A stretch of 64,000 nt of DNA from Chitinophagaceae bacterium UBA4857 (GTDB lineage Bacteria > Bacteroidota > Bacteroidia > Chitinophagales > Chitinophagaceae), in contig DHEF01000001.1 in NCBI GenBank assembly GCA_002399735.1, forward strand, positions 178,934 through 242,933, given 5' to 3'. The stretch's first letter is position 1. Each line of letters begins with the position of its first letter. This document shows positions 1-9,100 of this stretch, piece after piece. The notes under the pieces were generated by a model. It did not search any database. It saw nothing but the letters and a program-made list of their open reading frames with translations, and was not told where the DNA came from. The position numbers and the translations under genes are program-made.

Positions 1-59
1 ACGATTGGATTACACTCAATGAAATAAACAAATACTCACTAAAAATAAAACATACAACT

Positions 60-494
60 ATGCCTAAATTAAATCCTTATTTAAATTTTGATGGTAAAGC
101 AGAAGAAGCGTTTACTTTTTACAAGTCAATTTTTGGCGGTGAATTCTTGGGTGAAATATATAAAATGGGTAATGCACCGGGCACCGAAGGCCTTTCTGAA
201 GAAGAAAAAAATCGTGTAATGCATATTGCATTACCTGTTGGTAATGACCTGTTGATGGCTTCTGATATTGTGCCGTCCATGAATCAGCAATTAAAACTGG
301 GAAACAATAACTATGTTTCTATTTTCCCTGATTCGAGAGAACAAGCGGATGCTTTTTTTAAAGGCTTGGCTGAAGGTGGTGTAATAGAAATGCCGATGGA
401 AGATCAGTTTTGGGGTGATTATTTTGGATCCCTTGTTGATAAATACGGTGTGTGCTGGATGGTTAATTTTAACGAGGCCAATAAAACAAACTAA
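60..494 (+). CDS. VOC family (PhnB/YjdN-like) protein
   Basis: A 144-residue vicinal-oxygen-chelate protein of the PhnB/YjdN type (glyoxalase/bleomycin-resistance superfamily). The N-terminus LNPYLNFDGKAEEAFTFYK, the central block VMHIALPVGNDLLMASD and the end FWGDYFGSLVDKYGVCWM are typical of this group. Members are small cytoplasmic dimers and most have no known substrate, so no reaction is assigned. The frame stays open from base 3 to this ATG, so a longer protein starting outside the window cannot be excluded, but the family normally begins at this point. The next two genes, both SRPBCC proteins, follow on the same strand with 35 and 58 nt gaps and may be co-transcribed. Confidence 0.85.
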   Translation: MPKLNPYLNFDGKAEEAFTFYKSIFGGEFLGEIYKMGNAPGTEGLSEEEKNRVMHIALPVGNDLLMASDIVPSMNQQLKLGNNNYVSIFPDSREQADAFFKGLAEGGVIEMPMEDQFWGDYFGSLVDKYGVCWMVNFNEANKTN

Positions 495-529
495 CTGTAA
501 CGCACAGGTTAATTTTTTAAAATGTAGTA

Positions 530-1018
530 ATGAATACCTATAATTTTTCTATAGATATTACCACCCACAAAAGTGCCGAAGCGGTTTTTAATGCTATCAA
601 CAACGTTAACCACTGGTGGTCGCAGGAAATAACCGGTAACTCGCAAAACGTTAATGATGAGTTTTTTTACCATTATCGGGATATCCATTCCTCTCATATA
701 CGTGTTGTGGAAAGTATTGTTAATAAAAAAGTTGTTTGGTTGGTATTGGATAATTTTTTTAGATTTACTAACGACGAAACAGAATGGAAAGGAACTACTG
801 TTGTTTTTGACATTGAACAGCAAGATGATAAAACAATACTACATTTTACCCACGTAGGGTTGGTACCGGAATATGAATGTTATAATGCATGTAAAGATGG
901 ATGGGCCAACTTTATTGGCGATAGCCTGTATAACCTGATTGAAACAGGGCAAGGTAAGCCCAACCCTATTGAGGGTGGCTTTAATGAGCAAAATGTAAAA
1001 AGATGGAACTTACAATAA
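530..1018 (+). CDS. SRPBCC (AHSA1/START-like) domain protein
   Basis: A 162-residue single-domain protein of the SRPBCC superfamily. It opens with a strand carrying YNFSIDITTHKSAEAVFNAI and the WW pair of NNVNHWWSQE, as in activator-of-Hsp90 ATPase homology (AHSA1) proteins. The C-terminal helix carries DGWANFIGDSLYNLIETG, the helix that closes the hydrophobic cavity in this fold. It has no signal peptide, so it is probably cytoplasmic. VOC and SRPBCC proteins of this sort are often neighbours in Bacteroidota. The ligand is unknown. Confidence 0.8.
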   Translation: MNTYNFSIDITTHKSAEAVFNAINNVNHWWSQEITGNSQNVNDEFFYHYRDIHSSHIRVVESIVNKKVVWLVLDNFFRFTNDETEWKGTTVVFDIEQQDDKTILHFTHVGLVPEYECYNACKDGWANFIGDSLYNLIETGQGKPNPIEGGFNEQNVKRWNLQ

Positions 1019-1076
1019 TCCTAAAGTCGTTATTCATTATTAGCTCAAAATTTACCATTTATAAAACTACCAAAAC

Positions 1077-1595
1077 ATGAAAATTTTAAAAGGAGTGCTG
1101 ATAGGCATATTGGCCTTGGTTGTAATTATTTTAATTGTTGCAGCTATTTTACCTAAAACCTTTAGTTCCGAAAGGCAAATAGTAATTAACAAGCCCCGCA
1201 GTGAAGTATTTGAGTACATTAAATATGTAAAAAACCAGGACAATTATGGGGTATGGCAATTGTCGGAACCTGATTTGAAGAAAACGTATGAAGGTACTGA
1301 CGGTACTGTTGGATTTAAATACTCCTGGGATGGCAAAAAGCTGGGTAAAGGTTCTCAGACGATCAGTAATATTGTAGAAGGCGAAAGGATGGAAACAAAA
1401 CTGGATTTTGGTTTTGGTGACCCGGCTACCTCACATTTAATTACGAAAGATGCAGGAGCAGGCCAGACAACAGTAATATGGGGGCTTTCCGGTAAATCGC
1501 CTTACCCCTTAAACATTATGAGTTTGTTTTTTGATGTAGGTGATGATTTTGAAAAAGGATTAGCTAACCTGAAAGCAGTGTTGGAAAAACAATAA
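1077..1595 (+). CDS. Membrane-anchored SRPBCC family protein
   Basis: A 172-residue protein with one N-terminal membrane segment (about residues 5-27, ILKGVLIGILALVVIILIVA) followed by an SRPBCC/polyketide-cyclase-like domain. The domain starts at the ERQIVINKPRSEVFEYI strand and ends with a long helix near DVGDDFEKGLANLKAVLEKQ. This is the common YndB/polyketide_cyc2 layout in Bacteroidota, in which the domain probably faces the periplasm. The substrate is unknown. It sits 58 nt downstream of another SRPBCC gene and is probably part of the same small unit. Confidence 0.8.
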   Translation: MKILKGVLIGILALVVIILIVAAILPKTFSSERQIVINKPRSEVFEYIKYVKNQDNYGVWQLSEPDLKKTYEGTDGTVGFKYSWDGKKLGKGSQTISNIVEGERMETKLDFGFGDPATSHLITKDAGAGQTTVIWGLSGKSPYPLNIMSLFFDVGDDFEKGLANLKAVLEKQ

Positions 1596-1726
1596 TTAAG
1601 TATGAAATTTTATAAATGGCTTTTATTGCAGGAATGTAATAAAAGCCATTTTTTATAGAAGCTTGCTCAAGTAAGGCTAAAACAAAACATAAAATATCTT
1701 TTACATTCGGCATCTTTGCATGCTTT

Positions 1727-2596
1727 ATGAATAAAAAGGTAATAAGCTGGGGTATATTTATACTACTCTGTTTTATATGGGGTAGCTCGTTTATTTTAAT
1801 GAAGGTGATAAGGGAAGGCCTTACTGCGCCACAAACGGCTGCGTTGCGCATTTTTTCAGCCAGTATAGTTTTTGTGCCTTTTGCTTTTGTACATATTTTT
1901 AAAATACCACACAATAAACGTGTATTGGCAGGTGTAACCGGAATTTTTGGTAATTTTTTACCGGCTTTTTGTTTTGCTTATGGCATTATGAAAATAGATA
2001 GTTCGCTGGCAGGCATATTAAACTCGTTAACCCCTATTTGCGTTGTGGTAATTGGCGTATTATTTTTTAAGGATAAGATTGCATGGAAAAAAATAACCGG
2101 TGTATTAATTGGTTTTGGTGGCTTATGTTTACTTACATACAATCATGCAACGCTTACCATTAACAATATTGAATATGCTTTATTAATTATTGCCGGCACC
2201 GTTTCTTACGGTGCTAATATTAATATTGTAAGTCATAAGTTAAAGGAGGTGAATCCTATTCACTTATCTACCGTATCCTTATCGGCTATGTGTTTGCCGG
2301 CTTTGTTTATGTTATGGCAACAGGATTTTTTTAGTCTTGATTTTACTGATACTACTATTCAATGGGCTATTATTAATGCGGTTATCCTGGGTTTATCGGC
2401 CAGTACCATTGGTACTTTTTTGTTTTACTCATTGGTAAAACGAGAGGGTGGTTTGTTTGCCTCACTGGTTACTTACGGTGTGCCCTTTGTTGCTTTGTTT
2501 TGGGGCGTATTGGCCGGTGAGTTAATAACTGTTATTGAAGTAGTTTGCCTGCTGATTATTTTGGCCGGAGTGTATTTGGCGAATAAGAAGAAGTAG
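1727..2596 (+). CDS. EamA/DMT family transporter
   Basis: A 289-residue drug/metabolite exporter of the inner membrane with about ten hydrophobic helices arranged as two EamA repeats (roughly residues 8-137 and 148-286). The start FILLCFIWGSSFILMKVI and the block AALRIFSASIVFVPFAF are diagnostic of the family. Related proteins export amino acids or metabolites; the substrate here cannot be read from sequence. The box CATCTTTG at 1711-1718, one base off TAnnTTTG, lies just before the ATG and may be its promoter, which would make the transcript nearly leaderless. Confidence 0.88.
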   Translation: MNKKVISWGIFILLCFIWGSSFILMKVIREGLTAPQTAALRIFSASIVFVPFAFVHIFKIPHNKRVLAGVTGIFGNFLPAFCFAYGIMKIDSSLAGILNSLTPICVVVIGVLFFKDKIAWKKITGVLIGFGGLCLLTYNHATLTINNIEYALLIIAGTVSYGANINIVSHKLKEVNPIHLSTVSLSAMCLPALFMLWQQDFFSLDFTDTTIQWAIINAVILGLSASTIGTFLFYSLVKREGGLFASLVTYGVPFVALFWGVLAGELITVIEVVCLLIILAGVYLANKKK

Positions 2597-2597
2597 G

Positions 2598-2760
2598 CGA
2601 GATGTAGGATTTCTGATTTGATGATGTAGGATTTGGGAATTAAGATATGAGAAATTAGAATTCAGATTTGAGAATCGAATTGTTATTAACGATTAGGTTC
2701 TCACTGCCGGTTCTTTTACTCACGGACTTTCGGACTTCCCGACTTTCGGTCTTTTGCCCG
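2598..2760. repeat. Low-complexity intergenic segment
   Basis: The 376-nt gap between the EamA gene and frr begins with loosely repeated words around GTAGGATTTCTGATTTG (2602-2690) and then CTTTCGGACTTCCCGACTTTCGG (2727-2749, given by position). The first kind recurs in opposite orientation at 6059-6140. The second kind has a relative at 61393-61420. No coding potential is evident. Confidence 0.5.
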
Positions 2761-2844
2761 CCTTCCCCTTGCTGAGTAAAGTTACCCACGACAAATGTCG
2801 GGGCTTACGCAGGTTTCTCCGATTAAAATACAGAGTACTGCATT

Positions 2845-2918
2845 TTGGCCAATAGAATTGTTGCAGTACAAGTGTGCGACGCAAGGGACGATGATTATAT
2901 GGCGGGACGATGATAAAC
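2845..2918 (+). repeat. Dispersed intergenic repeat R1, forward copy
   Basis: This segment starts GGCCAATAGAATTGTTGCAG and continues through GTGTGCGACGCAAGGGACGA to GATAAAC. It is the same sequence family as the copies at 9697-9780 and 61493-61580. The copies at 5841-5928, 20302-20392, 34097-34180 and 56431-56512 are in reverse orientation. Confidence 0.7.
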
Positions 2919-2920
2919 AA

Positions 2921-2956
2921 AAAAAATCCTGCAAGCAAAAGCTAACAGGATTTTTT
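2921..2956 (-). terminator. Rho-independent terminator of frr
   Basis: The arms AAAAAATCCTG (2921-2931) and CAGGATTTTTT (2946-2956) pair perfectly around a 14-nt loop. The hairpin lies 17 nt beyond the frr stop. Read on the minus strand it is followed by a T run. Confidence 0.8.
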
Positions 2957-2972
2957 AGTAAGGTGTTTATGT

Positions 2973-3536
2973 TTATACGGACATAATTTCTTTTTCTTTA
3001 GCCGCCAGCACTTTATCTACCTGTGTTATAAATTTATCGGTAATTTGTTGTACTTCCGCTTCACCATCTTTAGCAACGTCTTCGCTAAGGCCGTTTTTCT
3101 GTAATTTTTTTACATTTTCAATAGCATCACGGCGTATGTTACGAATGGCAACTTTTGAATGTTCACCTTCGCCCTGGCAGCGTTTTACCAATTCTTTACG
3201 CCTTTCTTCGGTTAAAGGAGGTAAAAATATACGGATGATAAGACCATCATTTTGCGGTGTAACACCCATATTGGCGGCAATAATAGCCCGCTCAATAGGC
3301 TGCACCATATTTTTCTCCCAGGGCTGTATGGTTAAGGTACGGGCATCCATTACACTAATGTTAGCTACCTGATTAACGGCCATTGGCGAACCATAGTAGT
3401 CAACTACTAAACCGTCAAACATTTGTGGATTAGCTTTTCCTGCTCTTATTTTTGTAAGCTCAGCTTCAAGGTGGGTTAATGCTTTTTGCATTCCATCCTC
3501 GGTTTCTTTAGTTATTGTAATAATGTCTTCTGCCAT
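2973..3536 (-). CDS. frr: Ribosome recycling factor
   Basis: A 187-residue ribosome recycling factor, which splits post-termination ribosomes together with EF-G. Its length and blocks are typical: LTKIRAGKANPQMFDGL, VVDYYGSPMAVNQVANI, TLTIQPWEKNM and the C-terminal LPPLTEERRKELVK. In many Bacteroidota frr follows pyrH; here the upstream neighbour is a WecA-like transferase with its own terminator, so frr appears to be transcribed alone. A TAnnTTTG box lies 20 nt before the ATG, and a clean terminator follows the stop. Confidence 0.98.
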   Translation of the reverse strand: MAEDIITITKETEDGMQKALTHLEAELTKIRAGKANPQMFDGLVVDYYGSPMAVNQVANISVMDARTLTIQPWEKNMVQPIERAIIAANMGVTPQNDGLIIRIFLPPLTEERRKELVKRCQGEGEHSKVAIRNIRRDAIENVKKLQKNGLSEDVAKDGEAEVQQITDKFITQVDKVLAAKEKEIMSV

Positions 3537-3555
3537 AAGTATATTATAAAAGTCG

Positions 3556-3563
3556 CAAATCTA
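3556..3563 (-). promoter_or_regulatory. Candidate -7 box of frr
   Basis: The minus strand reads TAGATTTG here, an exact match to the Bacteroidota -7 consensus TAnnTTTG. It sits 20 nt upstream of the frr ATG. No good -33 TTG partner is seen at the usual distance. Confidence 0.5.
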
Positions 3564-3583
3564 CATAAACAAAGGGTTAAAAA

Positions 3584-3611
3584 AAAAGTGCTTCTGTTAA
3601 AAAGCACTTTT
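3584..3611 (-). terminator. Terminator of the WecA-like transferase gene
   Basis: AAAAGTGCTT (3584-3593) pairs with AAGCACTTTT (3602-3611). On the minus strand the hairpin is followed by a long T run. It lies 20 nt beyond the transferase stop and upstream of the frr promoter box, separating the two genes. Confidence 0.8.
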
Positions 3612-3630
3612 ACTCGAAATATCTAAGCAA

Positions 3631-4785
3631 TTAATTTTGGTCAATCTTCAACTTATCTTTTAAAGATGAAGCTATATTGAGCACTTTTGAAGTACGTGTT
3701 TGCAATTCGGCCGTTTCGGCAAGTGGTTTTTTTGCTACTACCAACCTGCGGCGTGGGCGGGTAAGGTATAAAGCACCAACCGAACCAAAAACCAGGGTTA
3801 ATAAGCCAACCAATGTCCAGGTAGGCCCCATAAAGCGGAAAGTGTAGGTTAATGAAATAAGCACCACATTGGCCGATACCAGGGTAAATGTTACTGCTGC
3901 ATGGCCTAAACCACGATCCAGCAATAAATGGTGTATATGTGTTCTGTCAGGCGAAAAAGGTGATTTGCCGTTTAAAATACGGGTGGCAAATACACGAATC
4001 GTGTCCGACAAAGGAATAATAATAACTGCCATAGCCAAAGGCACCGCTTCCGGTAATACTATATTTATATTTGGCGCATTGGCAATATTAATAAACCGGA
4101 TGGCTAATATAGAGCAAACCAGGCCTAATACCAGTGAGCCGCAATCGCCCATAAATATTTTTGCCGGGTGATGGTTAAAAATTAAGAAAGCTACTAAGCT
4201 GCCTGCTAATGCAAAAGCCAGTAAAGCATAACCACCGTCGCCAATAATTAGGAAATAAGTGCCAAATACCAGCGTGGCCAGTAAACCAAGGCTACCTGCC
4301 AAGCCATCAATACCATCAATAAGGTTATACGAGTTAATAATAAAGATGATGGTTAAATAAGAAAGCGCCAGGCTAAAAGCTTCAGGAATTTCGGTTAAGC
4401 CCAGTACGCCATGCATACTATCAAGGCGTAAACCGCCTAGATGTATAATGATAGAAGCGGCTAAAATTTGCCCTACAAACTTTTTGGAGGCCGATAAAGC
4501 TACTAAATCGTCTTTAAGGCCTAAAAAGAAAGTAACTAAAATTGCGGCAAAAAAATATTGAAACTCGGGGTAAATGGTACCTTGAACGGCCAGTAAAAGG
4601 GCAAACACGAAACCAACAAAAACACCTACGCCTCCCAATGAGGAAACATGGTGTGTGTGGAGTTTTCTTTCATCAGGTACATCGTACAATTTCTTTCGGT
4701 CAGCTATTTTCAGGACAACGGGTATAGCTAAAAAGGAAATAATGAACGCGACAGATGCTGTTAAAAAGACATCTAAATCTTGCAT
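3631..4785 (-). CDS. WecA/TagO-like UDP-GlcNAc:undecaprenyl-P GlcNAc-1-P transferase
   Basis: A 384-residue polytopic inner-membrane enzyme of the MraY/WecA/TagO family. It transfers a sugar-1-phosphate (most likely GlcNAc-1-P) to undecaprenyl phosphate to start surface glycan or O-antigen synthesis. Diagnostic loops are visible in order: DVPDERKLH (35-43), KDDL (91-94), NLIDGIDGLAG (154-164, the metal-binding Asp loop), FMGDCGS (211-217) and the HIHH motif (283-286). HIHH and the lack of MraY-specific motifs point to WecA/TagO rather than MraY. The last ~50 residues are a charged cytoplasmic tail. A box reading TACCTTCG on the minus strand (4806-4813, one mismatch to TAnnTTTG) may be its promoter. 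Confidence 0.92.
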   Translation of the reverse strand: MQDLDVFLTASVAFIISFLAIPVVLKIADRKKLYDVPDERKLHTHHVSSLGGVGVFVGFVFALLLAVQGTIYPEFQYFFAAILVTFFLGLKDDLVALSASKKFVGQILAASIIIHLGGLRLDSMHGVLGLTEIPEAFSLALSYLTIIFIINSYNLIDGIDGLAGSLGLLATLVFGTYFLIIGDGGYALLAFALAGSLVAFLIFNHHPAKIFMGDCGSLVLGLVCSILAIRFINIANAPNINIVLPEAVPLAMAVIIIPLSDTIRVFATRILNGKSPFSPDRTHIHHLLLDRGLGHAAVTFTLVSANVVLISLTYTFRFMGPTWTLVGLLTLVFGSVGALYLTRPRRRLVVAKKPLAETAELQTRTSKVLNIASSLKDKLKIDQN

Positions 4786-4974
4786 TTTTCTAATTTTTAA
4801 CGAGGCGAAGGTAGGTAATAAAGCCCGTTTTTAACAATTAATTTTGCATTAAGCCTGAACAAAGGCAAAATTTAGTACTAACACTTAATATATAAAATGT
4901 ACTATTACTAAGGTTTTATAAAAGAAAAACCGCAAATTTGCCAAACACTTTTTTAAAACTTTATTTTATACCAT

Positions 4975-5808
4975 ATGGCTCAGTTAAAGGAAATAGCATC
5001 ACAGGTTCGTCGTGATATTGTAAGAATGGTACATGGCGCCAACAGCGGGCATCCCGGAGGTTCACTAGGTTGTGCCGATTTTTTAACGGCATTATACTTT
5101 GATACGATGAAACACGATCCATCTTTTAACATGGATGCCAAAAATGAAGATGTTTTCTTTTTATCAAATGGCCATATATCACCCGTTTTTTATTCCGTAC
5201 TGGCCCGTTCGGGGTATTTCGATATTAAAGAACTGGCTACTTTCCGTAAAATAGATTCCCGTCTGCAAGGCCACCCAACCACACATGAGCATCTTCCGGG
5301 TATTCGTGTAGCATCCGGCTCATTAGGGCAGGGTTTAAGTGTAGCCATTGGCGCTGCTTTAACCAAAAAATTAAATAAAGAAGATAACCTTGTTTTCTCC
5401 TTACACGGTGATGGTGAGTTAAACGAAGGCCAGATATGGGAAGCCGTATTATTTGCTGCACACAATAAAGTGGATAATCTTATTGCTACTATCGACTGGA
5501 ACGGACAACAAATTGACGGCCCTACCGATAAAGTATTAGGTCTTGGTAATATTGGCGATAAATTCAGCGTTTTTGGCTGGACTGTTTTAGAAATGAATGG
5601 CAACGACATGGATGATGTTGTAGCTGTTTTAAACAAGGCCAAATCATTAACCGGACAAGGCAAACCAATTGCCATTATGATGCATACTGCTATGGGTAAA
5701 GGTGTAGATTTTATGGAAGGCACTCACGAATGGCACGGTATAGCACCAAACGACGAGCAACTGGCAAAAGCCCTGGATCAATTACCTGAAACATTAGGAG
5801 ATTATTAA
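4975..5808 (+). CDS. Transketolase, N-terminal subunit
   Basis: A 277-residue protein covering only the thiamine-diphosphate-binding half of transketolase, which moves two-carbon ketol units in the non-oxidative pentose phosphate pathway. HGANSGHPGG (20-29) and the ThDP motif GDGELNEGQ (145-153) are intact, and the protein ends where split N-subunits normally end. Split transketolases are known in Bacteroidota and archaea. The pyrimidine-binding and C-terminal half must be supplied by a second gene, which is not in this window. A terminator follows the stop directly, so the partner is not co-transcribed downstream. Confidence 0.93.
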   Translation: MAQLKEIASQVRRDIVRMVHGANSGHPGGSLGCADFLTALYFDTMKHDPSFNMDAKNEDVFFLSNGHISPVFYSVLARSGYFDIKELATFRKIDSRLQGHPTTHEHLPGIRVASGSLGQGLSVAIGAALTKKLNKEDNLVFSLHGDGELNEGQIWEAVLFAAHNKVDNLIATIDWNGQQIDGPTDKVLGLGNIGDKFSVFGWTVLEMNGNDMDDVVAVLNKAKSLTGQGKPIAIMMHTAMGKGVDFMEGTHEWHGIAPNDEQLAKALDQLPETLGDY

Positions 5809-5820
5809 TCAACTATATAG

Positions 5821-5842
5821 CCCCTCAACTGAGGGGTTTTTT
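5821..5842 (+). terminator. Terminator of the transketolase N-subunit gene
   Basis: CCCCTC (5821-5826) and GAGGGG (5831-5836) enclose the loop AACT and are followed by TTTTTTATT. This is a compact intrinsic terminator 12 nt past the stop. Confidence 0.9.
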
Positions 5843-5928
5843 ATTGATTGTACCGGCTGTATTGCTACTAGCATCGCCTGTTGTGTCACTCACTTGTGCT
5901 GCAACAATTCTATTGGGCATTGTGCAGG
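5841..5928 (-). repeat. Dispersed intergenic repeat R1, reverse copy
   Basis: This copy contains GCTGTATTGCTACTAGCATC and ends ACAATTCTATTGGGCATTGT. It is the reverse complement of the R1 form at 61493-61580, with several substitutions. Confidence 0.75.
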
Positions 5929-5929
5929 T

Positions 5930-6145
5930 TTACCACAGAGTTGCACAGATAAGCAAATAGGTATAAAAAAAACTCCATATAACTCAGTGAAAAAACTCCT
6001 TAAACTCTGTGGTTAAAAATCCTGCTTATTTTGGGGAAGGAAACTTTTAGTCACTTTTTCATATCTCAACTCTGACATCTCAATTCTAAAGTCCTAAATC
6101 GAAAAATCAGAAATCGTAAATCCTAAATCCTAAATCTCCCTTCTA
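5930..6145. repeat. Intergenic words upstream of mfd
   Basis: ACCACAGAGTT (from about 5932) recurs inverted as AACTCTGTGGT (about 6003-6014). Then follow AAATCCTAAATC-like words (6090-6138), resembling the reverse complement of the segment at 2602-2690. No gene is seen. Confidence 0.4.
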
Positions 6146-6150
6146 CACGT

Positions 6151-6158
6151 TACCTTTG
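6151..6158 (+). promoter_or_regulatory. Candidate -7 box of mfd
   Basis: TACCTTTG matches TAnnTTTG exactly and lies 10 nt before the mfd ATG, implying a very short or absent leader. The -33 region is only weakly conserved. Confidence 0.5.
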
Positions 6159-6168
6159 CAACTAGTTT

Positions 6169-9100
6169 ATGATATCTGATTTATTGCAGCGGTACCAACA
6201 AACACCCGCCCTTTTTCAACTGGCGGACAGGCTATCCTATACCCAACCGCAAAAAATAGCCCTGACAAATGTAGCCGGAAGCAGTACCGAATTAATCATC
6301 GGAGCTTTGTTGCAACACAGTGCAACATCGCAGTTAAACCACCTGGTGGTTTTAAATGATGCTGAAGATGCGGCTTATTTTTTTAATACACTGGAAAGCA
6401 TTAGTTCCGCACTCGATTTATTTTACTTTCCGTCTTCATACAAAAACAGGCGTAATTATAAGTTGCTCAACTCGTCGCATGTAATGTTGCGTACAGAAGC
6501 ACTTACAAAAATAGCAGCAGGCGGCAACAAAAAAATACTGGTAACCTATCCGGAGGCCTTGGCCGAAAAAGTGGTATTACCAAGTACATTATCCTCCAAT
6601 ATCATTCACATAAAAACCGGCGATGTATTAAATACAAACGAGGTTTTATTAAAACTATCCGATTATGGTTTTGAACGTACCGATTTTGTGTACGAACCGG
6701 GCCAGTTTGCCATTCGTGGTGGTATATTGGATATATATTCTTTTGGCAACGAAAAACCATACAGGGTAGAGTTGTTTGGTAATGATGTAGACTCCATCCG
6801 TATCATTGATCCTGAAACACAATTAAGCGAACGCAAACTTTTACAGGTAAGTATAATACCCAATATTGACACCCAGTTTAACAGCAATGAAAAAGTGGCG
6901 TTAACAGGCTTCATGCCCGAGAATACCATTATTTGGGTGCAGGATATGCAGTTGTGTAAAGAAAGGTTACAGCAAAGTGAAGATGATGTACAAGTGTTTA
7001 TTGACTGGGAGCAGAGCAACGATAAACTAGGCAATGTAAAAGCAAAAGAAAATGACGAGAGTCTTGTTAGACATGATGTAAGCAAAGATGACTTTATTAC
7101 TGCCGATGATTTTATAACAGCAGTGGATGAAAAACATTTGGTAGGCTTTGGGCCAAAAGCCCTGCAAGGAGTAGCGCATCAGGATATTGCTTTTAACACT
7201 CGTCCGCAACCGGCCTTTAACCGCCAGTTTGAATTATTAATAAGTGATTTACGTAACTACGAAAACAAAGGCTACACTTTATACATTTTTGCCGAAAATC
7301 CCAAACAATTAGAAAGGCTGCAAACCATTTTTGATGATTTAAAAGCCGAGTTGGTATTTAATCCTATCACATCAGCCTTACACGAAGGCTTTATTGATGA
7401 TGATTTAAAAATTGTTTGTTATACAGACCACCAGATATTTCAGCGTTACCATAAGTATAAAATAAAACAGGCTTACAATAAAAACAAGGCGCTTACGCTG
7501 CGTACATTACGTGAGTTACAACCCGGCGACTTTGTTACCCATATCGATCATGGTGTAGGCATTTACAGCGGGTTGCAAAAAATTGAAGCCAATGGTCGCA
7601 CACAGGAAGCCGTACGCATTATTTACAAAAACAGCGATATACTGTATGTAAATATTAACTCGCTACATAAGATTGCCAAGTTTACCGGCAAGGAAGGAAG
7701 TATACCGAAAGTAAGCAAACTGGGTAGCGATGCCTGGGCGAAATTAAAAGAGAAAACAAAAATTAAGGTTAAGGAAATTGCTTTTGACCTGATTAAATTA
7801 TATGCGCAACGTAAAGCGCAGGAAGGCTTTGCACATACACCAGATACCTACATGCAAACCGAGCTGGAGGCTTCGTTTATTTATGAGGATACACCTGATC
7901 AGAACAAAGCCACAGCCGATGTAAAGCGAGATATGGAGTCTTCATCGCCCATGGATAGATTGGTTTGTGGTGATGTGGGTTTTGGTAAAACAGAAATTGC
8001 TATTCGTGCTGCTTTTAAAAGCAATATTGATGGTAAACAGGCTGCTGTACTGGTGCCTACAACCATCCTGGCATTTCAGCATTATAAAACATTTAAAGAA
8101 AGGCTGAAAGATTTTCCGGTAACCGTAGATTATATTAATCGCTTTAAATCGGCCAAAGAAAAAAAAGAAACTTACCAGAAGTTACAGGAAGGTAAGATTG
8201 ATATATTGGTAGGCACACACGCAATTTTAGGGAAAGAAGTGAAGTTTAAGGACCTGGGTGTGTTGATTATTGACGAAGAACAAAAGTTTGGCGTAGCACA
8301 TAAAGAAAAAATAAAAACCTTACGTACATCGGTTGACTGTTTAACTTTAACAGCCACACCTATACCACGTACTTTACAATTCTCTTTAATGGGTGCAAGA
8401 GATTTGAGCATCATCAATACCCCGCCGCCTAACAGGCAGCCTATACAAACAGAAGTATTGGTGTATAACGAAGATGCTATACGTGATGCTATTTATTTTG
8501 AAACAGAACGTGGTGGCCAGGTTTTCTTTATTTATAACAGGGTAAACGGGTTGCCTGAAATGTGTTCTATTATTCAAGGCCTTTGTCCTGATTTGAGCAT
8601 TGGTTTTGCCCACGGACAAATGGAAGGGCATGTGTTGGAAGAGCGTATTATGGATTTCATCGATCGTCGTTATGATGTATTGGTTTGTACCAACATTGTA
8701 GAAAGTGGTGTAGATATTCCCAATGTAAACACCATCATCATTAACAATGCACATCATTTTGGTCTAAGCGATTTACACCAGCTTCGTGGCCGTGTAGGAC
8801 GTAGTAATAAAAAAGCATTCTGTTACTTATTGGCACCGCCAATGAGTACATTGCCCAACGACTCCCGCAAACGTTTACAAACCTTAGAACAACATAGCGA
8901 ACTGGGCAGTGGTTTTCAAATTGCCATGCGTGATCTGGATATACGTGGTGCCGGTAATTTATTAGGAGGCGAGCAAAGTGGTTTTATGGCCGATATTGGT
9001 TTTGAAATGTACCAGAAAGTATTGGCTGACGCTATTAAAGAATTAAAACGCAGCGATTTTAAAGAGCTGTTCAAAGAGGAAATTTCGAAACAAGACGACT

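Noticed and set aside
2720..2986. Small frames in the gap before frr
   Set aside because: They run across the R1 repeat and the frr terminator and show no protein pattern.
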